A model generated the notes under the pieces. The model was not told the DNA's origin, made no database searches, and saw only the letters and a program-made list of their open reading frames with translations. From NCBI RefSeq assembly GCF_050908995.1, contig NC_135132.1, positions 1,049,001 through 1,113,000 of the forward strand: a stretch of 64,000 nucleotides of DNA, given 5' to 3'. The DNA is from Andrena cerasifolii. Its lineage: Eukaryota > Arthropoda > Insecta > Hymenoptera > Andrenidae. Below, piece after piece: positions 16,807 through 29,097 of this stretch. A program made the translations under genes and the position numbers. How positions within the stretch are numbered: position 1 is the first letter of the stretch; the number at the start of each line of letters is the position of its first letter.

Positions 16807-16890
16807 GTATCTGAACGCGTCGGTCTGTGGAATCCAATGAATCCCCAGAACCGAGTGTAAGTCCGAGCCCTCCGGGGCACAGGGGACCGG

Positions 16891-18699
16891 CTATTCGGAC
16901 GTGGCCGAAGTTGTGTTGTCTGGTAACAGGGAACGGTGATTGGCCGCCCACTTGCGAAGCACGAACCCGCCCCGCGCAAGCAGAGTGCAGAGCTCGTCGC
17001 GATCCGCGAGTGCCGACGAGACCTCGTCTGCCCCAACTAGAACGTCATCGACGTAAAATTGAGTCCTGAGAATCTGTCGCCCTCGCGGATATCGCCCTCC
17101 TTCGTCGGTGGCTAGCTGCTGGAGAACCCGCATGGCTAAGTAAGGCGCGGAGGCGGTGTCGTAAGTGACGGTCCGGAGCCGAAACGTAAGGGGCGCTCCC
17201 CCGGGGCGACGGTGCCACAAGATGCACTGGAGGTTCGAGTCGCTCGGGTGCACGAGGATTTGCCGATACATTTTCTCGATGTCGGCCTTAAGGGCAAAGC
17301 GAGGGAGGCGCCACTGGAGAAGCACAGCCAGGATGTCGCGCTGCAGCTTCGGGCCAACCAGCATATGGTCGTTGAGGCAGGTCCCGTTCGATGTCGGACT
17401 TGACGCGTTGAACACAACGTGTAGCATGGCGTCCGCGCCGGGGGCTCTTTTCACCACGGCGTGATGGGGCAAATGCAACAACCGTGGAGACGAGTCGGCC
17501 CTCTGCGGAACGGCGACCTCCTCCATATGCCCGAGTGCTTCGTATTCGGCCAGGAACGCATGACACGACCTCTCCAGCGTCGCATCCCTTGTGAGGCGCC
17601 GGTCGAGCGAACGCAAGAGGGCGGTCGCGCGGGACCGGGACTCGCCGACATCGACCGGATGCCCGGACTTTAGCGGGAGTCGGACGACGTACCGACCGTC
17701 CGCCCGCCGCGAATGCGTGCTGACGAAATGCTGCTCGCAGCGCGCGTCGTCTGGAGCGAGAGTCGTTGGCACGGTTGCCTCCTCGACTTCCCAGAATTTC
17801 TGGAGCAACGCGTGGATGTCGTTCTCCGCGGCCACGGGCTGGGCCGTGACGTGGTGCACTGCACCGGCGGCGGGCGCACGACCGGTTGGCCCGGAGACAA
17901 TCCACCCGAAGATCGTCTTTTGAGCAATCAGGGCCGAGGGGGTGCCCCGGCGCAGCCCGGGGAGCAACAGGGCTCCGAAATAGTCGGCGCCGACGATGAG
18001 GTCAATCGGGCGACGTGTGGACGGGTCTGGATCGGCGAAGTCCAGGCCGGCGAAGTCCCTCCGCTGCTTGTTCGGAGTCCATTCGGGGAAATAGTTCGAG
18101 ACCTTCGACACTACGTGGGCGGTGATGGCGACGGAAGTCCTCGACGTACCAGATGGCGGCGCCAAGGTCATCCTCACCTGCGACTGCGAGGCTCCCAATT
18201 TGCTGTCCAGAGCGCTGACCAGGTTGGTCACTTGCGGTTGGCGGGGGAATCGCAGCGTCTGGACTACGGACTCCGACAGGATGGACACCTGTGCTCCTTG
18301 GTCCAGTAACGCGCGGATGGTCAGCAGCTCGCCACCCGATGACCTCACGCCGACAATCGCGGTGGCCAGCAACACTGGCGCTCCATCCGTGGGCGTCGGC
18401 GACGTGACAGAATTGATGGTAGCCGCGGTCGGCTGATCGGTACTGGCCGACGGGGTTGCAAGGGCCTCGTCGGTACCGTTTGGCGGTTCGGTGCCCGTTG
18501 GATGGAGCAGCGAGTGATGCCGCCGACTGCAACGCGAACACGTGGCTGTGACGGGACAGGACAGAGCCATGTGGCCGGGCACGAGACAGTTGAAACAGAT
18601 GCGCTTATCCGCCGCGACTTCGCGACGGTGTTCGGGGCGGAGCGTCTTAAATGCCGTACACCGGTACAGCGCGTGTCGAGCCGCTCGATGATTTCGCAT
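16891..18699 (-). pseudogene. BEL-4 gag zinc knuckles, protease and reverse transcriptase
   Basis: A 602-residue open stretch. It begins just before the Cys-rich knuckles (CFNCLVPGHMALSC, CSRCSRRHHSLLH), then the DUF1758 protease (LLDQGAQVSIL, a DQG triad) and reverse transcriptase with YVDD in QFYVDDVLVGAD near its C-terminal end. Its start overlaps the end of the gag frame by 53 bases in another frame, so a frameshift lies near 18650-18699. Since BEL elements normally use one frame, this is more likely damage than programmed shifting. Confidence 0.85.
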
Positions 18700-19684
18700 C
18701 TTTGGTGCGCTCGGGCGCGGCGGCTTCCTGCGCGGGTCGCGAAGCCTCCAGCGACCGAATTCGCGTCTTCATAAACTGATCGAGAGTCGCGTATGAGGGG
18801 GGGTCGGTACTGACGCCAAGCGAGAGCTCCCACTCCTCCATGAGCTCCGGATCGAGCTTCATCGTTGTCAGAGCGACGATGATGTCATCCCAATGCTCGG
18901 TGGGGCGGCCTAGGTTCGCGAGGAGGGAGAGCGCTCGGTTGATGGGGGCACGCAACCGTCTCAACTCCGTGGCCGACACACCGGCCATCGGCGGCAAGGT
19001 GAGAAGGTCACGCAGGTGTGCCGAGACGATCGCTCGCTTGTTTTCGAATTCCTGCGTTAGCAGGGCCCACGCGGGCCCGAAATTGGCCTCGGTGATTGTA
19101 ATGTGGGCGATCGTCTCGGCCGCCTGGCCCTCCACCGCCGACTGCAGATACTGTAGCCGCGTCGTGTCGCTGAGGGTCGCGTTGCCGATGACCAACGACG
19201 TGAACAGATCGCGGAAACTCGGCCACTCCGTGTACTCACCAGAGAACTTAGGCAGGGCGATGGTCGGGAGGCGCGCAAGGCCTCTGCTGAATCCCTCCTG
19301 TGTCCCATCCGACGATCCCGACGTCTGCGGCGATTGGAAGGACTTGATAATTTCCCGGAGGAAGTCCCGAGCAGCCCAGTATTCGTCCTCGGCCCGAGCG
19401 AACTCCTCTTGTGCCACGAACGGGCACGCTGACCTCTCGGCGTCCGGAAGTAGGAGCTCCAGCTCCAGATTGAGGGCCTCGCACCGATTCCACGTCTCGT
19501 TCAATTTCACCAGACGGTCCTCTGCGTTTTCCTCCGTGAACTTCGCCTTCCCCATCTTCTTGAAGTTCGCGAGGAGGCGAACGGACCCTTGCAGCAGCAG
19601 GCGAATCTCCTTCACCAGCAACTGCCATTTTGGAGGTGACGTCTGGCTGATCTCCTTATCTCCATCCCGGTTCGTTGAAGCCAT
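18647..19684 (-). pseudogene. BEL-4 gag (DUF1759)
   Basis: A 345-residue frame from a good ATG at 19684, twelve bases inside the primer binding site. It has a helical N-terminus, the DUF1759 block with the PKFSGEYTEWPSFRDLFTSL signature (about residues 148-167), and ends in an out-of-frame tail. It would form the retroelement core particle. The start is well placed and no stop occurs before the frameshift. Confidence 0.85.
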
Positions 19685-19695
19685 TCTTCAGGGCA

Positions 19696-19713
19696 ATCCG
19701 GCCGGAAGGACCA
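19696..19713 (-). other. BEL-4 primer binding site, variant tRNA-Tyr type
   Basis: On the minus strand TGGTCCTTCCGGCCGGAT, two changes from the BEL-1 site. It lies four or five A residues after the end of LTR-matching sequence. Confidence 0.7.
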
Positions 19714-19959
19714 TTTTTGGTTTCGCTGGGAGCGTGGGTCGCTGGGCGACCAAGAAAAAGGGCGATTCCGTGCGTGCGTTGTCGACCAGGTGTTCGCAGA
19801 ACTAACTGCCGGATTCTCGGAAGCGCGCAACGCTCGAATCCGGCAAAAACGCGTGACGTCGCCCACCGTCTTACCGGACGGTGAGTCACAGTGTTTACAC
19901 GCTCTCGCACGCACATTTAAACCGGCCGATCAGCTGTCGCGCTGATTTCGGCTGCAACA
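19714..19959 (-). repeat. BEL-4 5' LTR, short copy
   Basis: Starts TGTTGCAGCC on the minus strand at 19959. It matches 14096-14340 with several substitutions and lacks the 236 bp that follow there. If it ends at CGAAACCA it is a canonical TG...CA unit of about 242 bp. Confidence 0.7.
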
Positions 19960-20956
19960 GGTACAAAGAAATAAAGTTGATCGTCTTGGGTTGCGACTCT
20001 CGGTCGGTACAAAAGAACGCCCGTTTGATCGATCAATTTAATATATGTAACTTAAATGACTAATAATGACGTCTTAGTCGATAGAATGAATTAGATTATG
20101 GATAGTGACTCTCGGTCAATATAGAAGGATAATAGGTTTATGTAGTAGTTTAGGATTTAGGAATTGAATATGTTAAGTTGAGATACGTTTTAAATTGTTC
20201 TCCGTTTCATCAGGGGCAGGTTTGCCACCTGGAGTGATCTCAGTCCTACGTTGCTCAGGAGTAATGTACTAACCTGAGAATAAGAATTAATAACTTTGCT
20301 TCAACTAACTAAGGGGCCTACAAGGCGGCTTCCACGGCCTGAACGTCTCGTCAAACTTAGCGACTATGGCTTTGGTTGGGACGCTCGACAGAACCGAGGG
20401 GCCTACAAAGCGGCTTCCAAAGTTGGAGCATTAATTTATGTTGGGATCAGCTATAAGCTTTAAATGATACTTTTACATTGAATAATTGAAATAGAATTCT
20501 CGACTGGCATCGAATGAACCGAATAGAATGGAATGAATTTCTCTGGGCTATCGTGCCCGTATTTATACATGTTCTGGATTTTGGGAGCGCACCAATAGGA
20601 ATGGAGTTCGACTATAACGCGTCAATCATTCTCGACTCGCTCGATCTGTTCTCCAGCCAGTCTACAAATCGACTGGTTAGTGCGCAGGCGCGCGTGGAAC
20701 GCTCGGTTCTCCCACTCATTGCTATGCATATTTCTCTGCTCTCGATCCTTACTCTCGTCGATCCGCCGATCGACTGAGGATCGCGCATGCGTTCGATTCT
20801 CCCACTCTTCATCACTCGATTCTCTCTTTCATCGCACTCGCGTCTCGCGATACTCTGAGCTAATATTAATATTAATACTAAACACACCTTATAAAAGTAG
20901 GAATAATAAGAATATAATAAAAATATAAGTATTTAAGTGCTTATTAATTGGTTTTA

Positions 20957-21349
20957 TTAACGCGAAAAAGAAAGGCGCAGTTTTGGGGGTTTGTTACAAC
21001 TCGCCGCCCGGTTTAATCTCTCGTCCTCGAGAGATAGGGTTTTGGGGTATGACATTTCAAAAGGGTCAAGTGGAGGGCTTGGGCTGTTGTTTTTTTCGTC
21101 CATATATTCGAATTTTTGGACATTATCATCATCCACCATCCGTAATCTTTTCCCAGTAGTTGGAGGTGGTGCATGTCCGGAGCCGAAGAGGAAGATGTAT
21201 TTCCATGCTCGTTGTCGAGGGTCAGAGGGGGATAATTTAACATAATCGCACCAATTGATTTGAGGAATGTTTATTTTACTAAGGTTTCGCCACCGAGTTT
21301 CTATTCTTTTCGTCTTTATTCTTTTAGTGCCTGCACGGCGATTCGTCAT
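20957..21349 (-). CDS. Gypsy accessory frame B, unknown, runs into the LTR
   Basis: A 130-residue frame on the same strand as pol, downstream of integrase. The N-terminus is strongly basic (MTNRRAGTKRIKTKRIETR), the middle is proline- and charge-rich (SPSPPLDPFE), and the last fourteen codons lie inside the 3' LTR, as for terminal genes of many retroelements. It has no signal peptide, membrane segment or zinc motif. I do not recognise it. It could be an accessory gene or chance; its length and lack of stops in a decayed element make it worth noting. Confidence 0.4.
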   Translation of the reverse strand: MTNRRAGTKRIKTKRIETRWRNLSKINIPQINWCDYVKLSPSDPRQRAWKYIFLFGSGHAPPPTTGKRLRMVDDDNVQKFEYMDEKNNSPSPPLDPFEMSYPKTLSLEDERLNRAASCNKPPKLRLSFSR

Positions 21350-21613
21350 TTTTATAATTATTCTGAATTTTGAACTTGTGAAAATTACTTTGCAATTGAT
21401 CCTTAAATGGTCCGTACTGATCGCCGTCGATTACTATTCTGCGCGCAATATTGATCATCTCGATATTGTTTCCTCATCTCCGCGAGCTGTTCTCTCGCGA
21501 CCCCTTTGTTCTCCCCTATTAATGAGATTGATTCGGGGATTCACACGGAGACTTACTACGCAGTTTGGATAAGAAAATAAAATTTACGATATTTTTTTTT
21601 TATTTCGTGATCA

Positions 21614-22042
21614 CTATTCGGTGATCACATTTAATGCACCTCCCTGACGGAGGATCTCATCATCATCGTCGTCAAAATTGAAATGTGCCTCAATGCACTC
21701 CGGGCATCTTCGCGCATAATAAACCGTGTATAATGTGTAATTGCACAATTGACAATCTCTATATGCTAGGGCACTTGTTTCACGCGTCAGAAGATGATTA
21801 AAAGCCAGGGGGTAAGAGAATCTGTGGTTTTCTGGCAGTCGCTCGTAGCATCCCCGACAAATTTTCCGTTTAAAAATATCATAACGGTTTTCGTAAATAA
21901 TTCCCGGCCCTTGGAGGCAGACCAACCGCATTAATTGCAAATAAATCGTTGGATACTGCTCAGGCAGTATCCCGTCGAATGGTCCATAGTACTCCTCGTC
22001 CATTTCCGTTGGACGGAACGCCAAAGAATGAAATACCGGCAT
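21614..22042 (-). CDS. Gypsy accessory frame A, Cys-rich, unknown
   Basis: A 142-residue frame between integrase and frame B, on the pol strand. Three CxxC pairs are visible (CRGC, CQLC, CPEC), the last two spaced like a zinc ribbon, followed by an acidic run (FNFDDDDDE). There is no signal peptide, so this is not an envelope protein. A zinc-binding accessory protein is plausible. The frame is intact although gag and pol of the same element carry stops, which argues for a real gene, recent capture or luck. No family recognised. Confidence 0.5.
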   Translation of the reverse strand: MPVFHSLAFRPTEMDEEYYGPFDGILPEQYPTIYLQLMRLVCLQGPGIIYENRYDIFKRKICRGCYERLPENHRFSYPLAFNHLLTRETSALAYRDCQLCNYTLYTVYYARRCPECIEAHFNFDDDDDEILRQGGALNVITE

Positions 22043-22259
22043 GCTTTAAAGTCGAAGAAAAAAAAAATTTTGCTTTATTAATCTCGTTAAATTATCAAAA
22101 TAATTTATTCTTCCGATTCTTGTACTCACTTGTCTTTTCTACTATTGCTACACTATCACTTTCTATTACATTTATTTCGGTTGTTCCGATTTGAAATCTC
22201 AATGCGCACTAAATTTTTAAATTTGATCGGGTACTAATTAATACCGCGGATCTCCCCAC

Positions 22260-24077
22260 TTTTCAAAATCACGGTCCCACACTGTTACCAATCTGATTTC
22301 GATCCCTAGTATTATTATGATTTGGTGAAATGTAAGCCTTCTTAATCCTGTCTTGATGTACAATTCTGGGGAGACGGGGACTAATTGCCAGTTTCACGTT
22401 ATTATTCTCGAGAACGTCCATAATCGTGTACGGTCCGTCGTATTAATTGCTAAATTTGTTTCTTTTTTATTTTAATAGCATTACTTTTTCACCTCTATGG
22501 TATTGGACGGACGATACTTTCCTATCGTAATAATGTTTTTGTCGAAATTTCGAGTTTTCTAAGTTGTGCCTACCTATTTCGCGAATATGTATCAATTTGT
22601 TCATCAAGTTATCGATGAAATCTGGATATGTGTTCAGTGAATCATTCCTTGTCATGCTAGATGGTTGTCTAGCTTTTCTTCCGTAAATGAGTTCATATGG
22701 AGTATATTTTGTGCTTTCGTGTACACTAGTGTTGTAAGAAAATATTGCCTGTGGCAACCACTGGTCCCATTGTCTTTCTTTTGTTATATAATGTTTTAAA
22801 TATTCGATTAATACATGGTGGCTTCTTTCTAGTGAGCCATTCGATTGGGGATGAAATGCGGATGTTTTATATTGTTTAATATTGAAGACTCTTGCAAATT
22901 TCCTCATAAGAGAGCCGATAAACGAAGAGCCTTGGTCTGTCAAAATTGCTTTGGGACATCCGTATTGACATATAAAGTTCTTCGTAAATGCTTCAGCTAT
23001 TTCTTCGCTCGTGAATGAAACTAATGGTATGGCTAATGAATACTTAGTCAAGTTATCCTGTATTGTTAGTATGTAGCTTTTTCCTGAACGGGTATAAGGT
23101 AATGGCCCTACGATATCCATAGACACTTTGTCAAACGCGTCTAATGGTGTGTCTGTTATCACCATTGGTTCTTTTGTCTTAACACGCACTAATTTTTGTC
23201 TCTGACAACTCATACAGGTTTTAATAAATTGTTTAATATCTGATTTCATATTTTTCCAATAGAATAGACTTCTAATACGATCATATGTCTTTGTTACTCC
23301 TTTATGGCCTCCTACTGGTGATTCGTGATTTTCTTTTATGATTGTTACCCTATCCTGTTCCGTAGGTAATTGTATGGTTCCGTTACAAATCGTTACTACA
23401 ATAGTGGTCTGTACAAATTTTAATTTAATTATATACCTTATTTTCTCCCATAATGTATTGTTTCCTTCCGTAGATAACGATATTTTTTTAATTCTTCTTT
23501 CTATAAGGTTATGGCACAGGTTTCCTAATACAGTGGCATACGTCTGTATTGTCGGAGAGTCCGGTATTACCATTCCTAAAATTAATTGACTTCCCTCCGA
23601 AATCCTTATTACATTTCCTACTTCGAATGAGGTTTTTGAGGTTAATTTAAACATCTCTCTTTCTTTCAACTCTATTCCTGTCTTTTCTATTGGATTGCCT
23701 TCCGTATTAACAAATATTGCTAATGTTTCTCTTCTCATCCACAAGTGATCATTTATTTCAGTAACCTTGCATTTAATTGGGATTTCACTCCTTATCTTTG
23801 GTAACCCTCTTTGTTTGGAGTTCTTTTTCCCTGGTTTATTAGATTTAAAGTTTTTATTTTTAGTGTTTTTAGGAAGTATTTTATAATTCCCGTCTCCTTC
23901 TTCCTTTAATGTTAATGGCGATACTCGTACCGATACTGTTCCCCTGGATTCTGAGGTTTTTCCTTTTTTAGGGGGGATGAGCTTGATGCTGCTGCTGCTA
24001 CTGCTACAAGAATTTATTTTAAGAGGATCGCGATATACGTGGGTTTTGGGGACTTCCACTCCCTCATCGATTTCCAT
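22260..24077 (-). pseudogene. Gypsy integrase
   Basis: Open from 24077 to 22467 and then recognisable with stops and a shift to about 22310. After a basic, lysine-rich linker come the HHCC zinc region (HESPVGGHKG ... CMSCQRQK) and the rve core: Asp in SMDIVGPL, Asp in LTDQGSSF and Glu in SNGSLERSHH. The C-terminal part (DVLENNNVKLAISPR in another frame) is the usual Gypsy integrase tail. It is in frame with the RNase H part across the TAG at 24081-24083. It would insert the element into chromosomes; this copy is broken. Confidence 0.85.
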
Positions 24078-24080
24078 TAT

Positions 24081-25127
24081 CTAATCTTCGTTAGTTATTC
24101 GCTGATTTGCAATCGGTTTGATTTTGGCTCCACATTGTCCTTGCTGATTCGTGGGTGACATTATATCGACTTCCATTCCGGATGGTCCTGATCCTTCTTG
24201 ATTAACGACTGATTTAGGGGGAGGATGTACCTCCACTGACACCTGAATATTCCTGTTTACTTCAAAACTATCTGTTGACTGTTCGGTCCTTTGGGGCTCT
24301 TCAACTAACAGTTCTCTTTCCTTCGTCTTTTTTTGGACTGATCGACCTGACGGTGAGGTCGTCGTAGTCTGATGTTTCCGTTTCAATTTTCGTTTGAATT
24401 GGTAGCCGTCTATTGTTGGGTCATCGGAGTCGTCTGAGTCATCGGCATCGTTTGCATCACCTGGTCTTATTCTTTTCTGACTTGGTCGACCTGACGGTGA
24501 GGTCGTAGTGGTCTGATGTTTTCGTTTTATTTGGTAACCGTCCATTATTCGGTCATCAGAGTTGTCTGAGTCCCATGAAGAAGCATCTCCCTTTGGTTGT
24601 TTTAATGGTCTTGGATTCCCAGATTCTGTATTGGTGGTCATTTGTAACCGAGTTCGTTTTTCGCTTGCTTGTAGGGGAAGAGTAGGTATTGGATTCCTTG
24701 ATAAGGCATCAGCATTGGTATTATATTTCCCGGGCTTGTAAATAATTTCGTAATCGTACTCGGCTAACCTAATTTTCCAGCGCATCAATCTTGAGGTTGG
24801 ATTTGCTAATTTATGCAGCCATTCTAGTGGTTTATGATCCATTATCAATTTACACCTTTTGCCATAAACGTAGGGTCTGAAGTGTTCCATGCCGTACACT
24901 AGTGCAAGTAGTTCGCGCTCGGTCGGTGCATATCGTGTTTCGGCATCATTTAAGATTCTGGAAGCATATGCGATTGGAAGATCCTTTCCAATTTCTCACT
25001 GACTGAGAACGGCTCCCACGGCGTATCCGGAAGCGTCCGTTGTAATAATGAATGGATCGTCAAAATTTGGATATTGTAATACAGGTTCTTTGCATAACGC
25101 GTCCTTTAATATCTCGAATGCTTCTTA
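24081..25127 (-). pseudogene. Gypsy RNase H and repeat-bearing linker
   Basis: RNase H of the Gypsy pol (TTDASGYAVGAVLS, LIMDHKPLEWL, NTNADALSRNPIP), interrupted by TAA at 25125-25127 and TGA at 24996-24998. After RNase H comes a linker of about 180 residues with two copies of a DGYQ(I/F)KRK...HQTTTTSPSGR unit, each preceded by a DSD(N/D)SDD acidic run. Such a linker is not part of the standard Gypsy pol and may be lineage-specific. It ends at TAG 24081-24083. Confidence 0.8.
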
Positions 25128-27780
25128 TTGTTTATTCTTCCAAATGAAGTTATTATCTTTTTTTGTTAGATCTGATAATGGTTTAGCTATTTTTGAAAAG
25201 TCTTTTATGAACCTACGATAGTATCCTGCCAGTCCAAGGAATTGTCTCACATTCTTTATTGTTTTTGGTAATGGAAAATCTTTGACAGCTTCTAGTTTTC
25301 TTGGATCTGGTCGAACTCCATTCTCGCTAATAACGTGTCCCAAGTATGCTACTTCTTTTTTTTAAGAATTCGCATTTATCTGGCTGCAGACTTAAATTTG
25401 CTTCCCTAAGTCGTTTCATTAACCTTTCGAATTTGACTGCATGCTCTTGAAGTGAGCGAGCGTAGATTACTATGTCGTCTAAGTACACGAATAATTCTAC
25501 ACCCTGTAGTCCGGTAAGAACCTGATCCATCAATCTTTGAAATGTAGCAGGGGCATTCTTCAATCCAAACGGCATTCGGTTAAATTCATAGTGTCCGTAA
25601 GGAGTGGAAAATGCTGTTTTATGTTTATCATCTGGATGCATCGGGATTTGATGAAATCCAGAAGCCAAATCGAATACTGAGAAATATTTGGCGCTACCAA
25701 GTTGATCCAATATGTCTAATATATTCGGCAACGGATACGCATCTCCTATCGTTTCGTCATTCAATTCACGGAAATCAATTACTACTCTCCATTTTTTATT
25801 TCCTTTACTGTCTGGTTTCTTCGCGACTATCCATACCGGAGAGTTATAAGGAGAAGATGAAGGTTTAATTATATTATTTTTTAATAACTCGCGTATTTGT
25901 TTATTAATTTCTTCTTTGTGCACTTGCGGGTATCGATACTGTTTAGTATTTATTGGGGTATCGGTTTTCGTAATTATTCTATGTTTAATTGCGCTCGTGG
26001 CCTCTAGTCCTGTTCCGGGGATGTGGAACCTATCAGAATAACGCCTAATTAATATTTCTATATTGTTTCTCTCTTCAACATTTAAGTGGTTAGTACGGAG
26101 TAGCTCTAATACATGTTCGACATGTTCTGGGGTTTCAATAATTTCTGGCATCTCTACTTCCTCATAAGGTTCTAATTGAATGGGTGGTATCGCTATTGTT
26201 ATATCCTTAGTGGATGTATTAATAATATAAAGATTAGCTAACCCATTATTATTGGTAACCAGAGCTTTTCCCATAAGAATTTTAGGATGTAAATTTAACT
26301 TAGGTACGTATCCGGTTTTAAGATCTGAGGCTAGAACTTTAACTTGCACTTGGCATCTTGATCGGTTCGGTATAACTACCTTGCAATTTTCGAATGGTAA
26401 AATATAGTCTCCTACTACTACAGCTGATCTAGAATAGTCTATCTTGGCTCCAATTTCTTTGAAAAAGGTTATACCTAATAATCCATCCTGTGCGATAGGC
26501 ATTGTTTCGACAACATGGATCTCTATTTCTTTGTTTAAAAATTTGATTTTAATATATCCTATAGTAGGAAGAATACTATTGGCTATTCCTTTTAATTCGT
26601 ACACAGCATCCGTGTAGATTGGAATTTCAGGAGAAATGACTTCTTGTTTAATTACGCTCAGGTCAGCACCTGTGTCTATCATCATTTGGATTTCAGGCTT
26701 GTTAAATTCCGGTCCTGATAAAGTGAGATTTGGTGATTTTCCAATTCTTAACATCTGCAAATTAAGTGCACCCTGTCTTTGTGCCGGAGTTTCCTGCGTA
26801 TTATTTGGAACTTTAGACGTTCTAAATCTAGAATCTATGATCTTTTCACGATTTCTGTTATTGTTATATATTCTCTTACGGCATTGTTCAATAGTATGAC
26901 CTTTGATTTTACAATATCTACATTCTATTTGCGATGCTGGTCGCGGTACTGAATTACGTTGTTGATTTATTCGTCTACATTCCTGAATAGTATGTCCCAC
27001 TCGTCGGCAATGATTACAGAATTTTGGCTGCCAGGATATTTGCGATATTTGTTTCTCGGGGAGTTGACTACTACAATTCATTGTCGTATGACCATAACCA
27101 AAGCAGTTAGTACATCGCACAGAGTATGAGAGACCTTCCGCGAATCTGTTTCTCATTAAATTTTCTTGATTTTCAGCCTCGGCTTTGATCGCGGCACTAA
27201 TAGTACTATCCAACTCGGCGAAATCAACTGTTCGCATTCTCGCGTAAACCTCCGGTCTCAATCCCGTCAAAAATGTCCGAATAGCATTTATTTCCGCAAT
27301 TTGATTATACTGCGCGACATTCTGGGGAACTTCCGTTTCATTACACGTTTTTATTTGTTGGAGGATTTCTGAGACACGACTACTTTAATCGACAGTTGCT
27401 TCGTTCGGCAGCTGAGCGACCCTGGACAAATCTCCGTATAATTGAATCGACGAATACAGTGGGGCAAAGCGAGAATTTAGTATTCTAATTAATTCATCTA
27501 TGGTGTTGTAATCACCATTCAAAACAACTCGTGAGGCTTGGCCATATAATTTATTCTTAATAATCTGTACTACTCCATACTCGGCGTTTGGTGCGACCAT
27601 ATTTTTCGCGTTTTTGCAACATTTTGTGTATTGGTACATTGAAATATTTCGTGCATCGAATGCCGGAACCGTATCTGCGGCATCTCTAATTCTAATCTGC
27701 GGGTGACGCATATTTTCCTGGTCTAAATGCAGGTTTTGCAGTTAGGCTGCCACCTCGTTTATAAGATCACGTTCAGCCAT
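25128..27780 (-). pseudogene. Gypsy gag, protease and reverse transcriptase
   Basis: Gag probably starts at the ATG at 27780 (MAERDLINEV). In-frame TAA codons lie at 27742-27744 and 27385-27387. From 27270 the frame is open to 25327: three CCHC knuckles (CTNCFGYGHTTMNC, CNHCRRVGHTIQEC, CRYCKIKGHTIEQC), aspartic protease with DTG (MMIDTGADLSVI) and reverse transcriptase with YLDD (LFVYLDDIVIYA). A shift in the A/T run near 25360 moves the RT end to another frame (25343-25125). Gag, protease and RT are fused in one frame here. The element is inactive. Confidence 0.88.
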
Positions 27781-27881
27781 GATTGATCTTACTTCGCAAT
27801 TGTCAAAGAAGAAAAATTCTCGTTCTTCGCTATAGGAGGGTTACTCCCTTGCCACAAAATTCGCGATTTTGCAAATCTACT

Positions 27882-27899
27882 ATCCCACCGCTGCCACCA
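27882..27899 (-). other. Gypsy primer binding site, tRNA-Leu type
   Basis: On the minus strand TGGTGGCAGCGGTGGGAT, complementary to a eukaryotic tRNA-Leu 3' end with CCA. It lies 12 bases from the LTR edge at 27912. Confidence 0.75.
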
Positions 27900-28978
27900 A
27901 AATTTGCTACCTGTAACGGTTTCGAGCGTGACGTATCGCTTCTTACATGATTTCGGGATTGGTTCGAGTGGCGTGCGATAAAGAATTAAAATTCAAGAAC
28001 AAGCATTTAACTTAATAGTGTTTATTCAGGAAAACACTTCTAAATCATACAAACAAACATAAATTAACACTTTATAATTTTAAAGGAATTATAATAATTA
28101 AATAGGTTGTGACTCTCGGTCGGTACAAAGAAATAAAGTTGATCGTCTTGGGTTGCGACTCTCGGTCGGTACAAAAGAACGCCCGTTTGATCGATCAATT
28201 TAATATATGCACAGACGAGGTATAGAATAGACCTATCAAGCAATGTATTTTTGTGTCGCCGGTTTAGGGGGTGCTAGGACCCCTTGCCATTTTAATGTCG
28301 CATGCAACGTTACCGGTGAAGTCTCAAAACAGATTGTAACGCTACGCGTGGTAGGAACTAGAATTAAGCACGAGTAAAACTAGTTTATGTTTTGAGAGTC
28401 AATGCCCGCGATTTACAAATGTTTCTGTTAGAGTAACAATTTAAAAATCGTCTTATGAACATATTTCGTTCAACGGAAAAGAACGGAGGAAGAAAATAAA
28501 ACGATATCACATTCGTCTTTTAACCTTGCTGTCCTATTCCGGTTTATTTAACGCAAAACAAATTTATTTAACATACAAATTTATATAAACAACAACATTA
28601 TTTGTGGAAGACATGCTTTCATGATGTAACGTGGAATACCTCGCAAAGGAATTGTAACTTTGTATATTTCAATAAAATGCTGAAGCAGAGAGGACTTTAA
28701 AAATTGTGAAAAACTCAACAGTTCCAGTATCTCGCTGAAATATTCCAACTTGCACTTATTCTTCCATCTTAACACTATATTCGTATTCTGGGGTTCGGTA
28801 GGAACAATCGAACAACATTTTAAGTTACATATTTTATTCTTACATTCTACCATAGTATTGCAAGTTAAAGAAATTCTTATATACGACTAGAATATTTGAC
28901 AATCGCAGCCATCGGCTCGGTTCTCACCGATTACCAGGTCTCACCGCGAGGAGGTTGCTGCGCTTGGAGACCCGTAGA

Positions 28979-29081
28979 GAGATAGATGGAATCAAAATTC
29001 CATCGATCTCCCTGTACATGAAGCCTACTAAACCAAAGAGATGGATGGAAACAAAGTTCCATCGATCCCTTCGGTTTAGAT
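28979..29081. repeat. two adjacent imperfect hairpins
   Basis: Within the DNA transposon. The first pairs AGATGGAAT with ATTCCATCGATCT around 28984-29010. The second, at 29028-29081, pairs a 23-base arm beginning CTAAACCAAAGAG with its near-complement ending CTTCGGTTTAG, about 20 of 23 matching. Both share a GATGGAA core. Confidence 0.55.
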
Positions 29082-29097
29082 ATAGAATCTAGGGAAC

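Larger units (their letters stand above)
13855..19964 (-). mobile_element. BEL/Pao element BEL-4, decayed, TSD GGTAC
   Basis: A minus-strand BEL element at 13860-19959 with a perfect target duplication GGTAC (13855-13859, 19960-19964), inserted in the Gypsy left LTR; the undisturbed site is visible in the right LTR near 28120. It is much more GC-rich than its surroundings. The left LTR region is 481 bp but only 246 bp matches the right LTR. Gag-pol is in three frames. LTR differences indicate greater age than BEL-1. Confidence 0.88.
13645..20998 (-). repeat. Gypsy 3' LTR, split by BEL-4
   Basis: LTR sequence occupies 13645-13859 and 19960-20998 (the BEL target duplication GGTAC is present on both sides). 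It includes repeated copies of a motif GACTCTCGGTCGGTAC at 13844, 19986 and, less well kept, near 20107. The end lies at GTTTGTTACA. Confidence 0.85.

Noticed and set aside
14577..19805. Many long plus-strand frames opposite BEL-4
   Set aside because: They are GC-rich antisense shadows of gag-pol with no domain of their own.
20514..20928. Frames in the Gypsy LTR (also 32657-33070)
   Set aside because: They occur in both LTR copies with frame-changing differences and have no domain.
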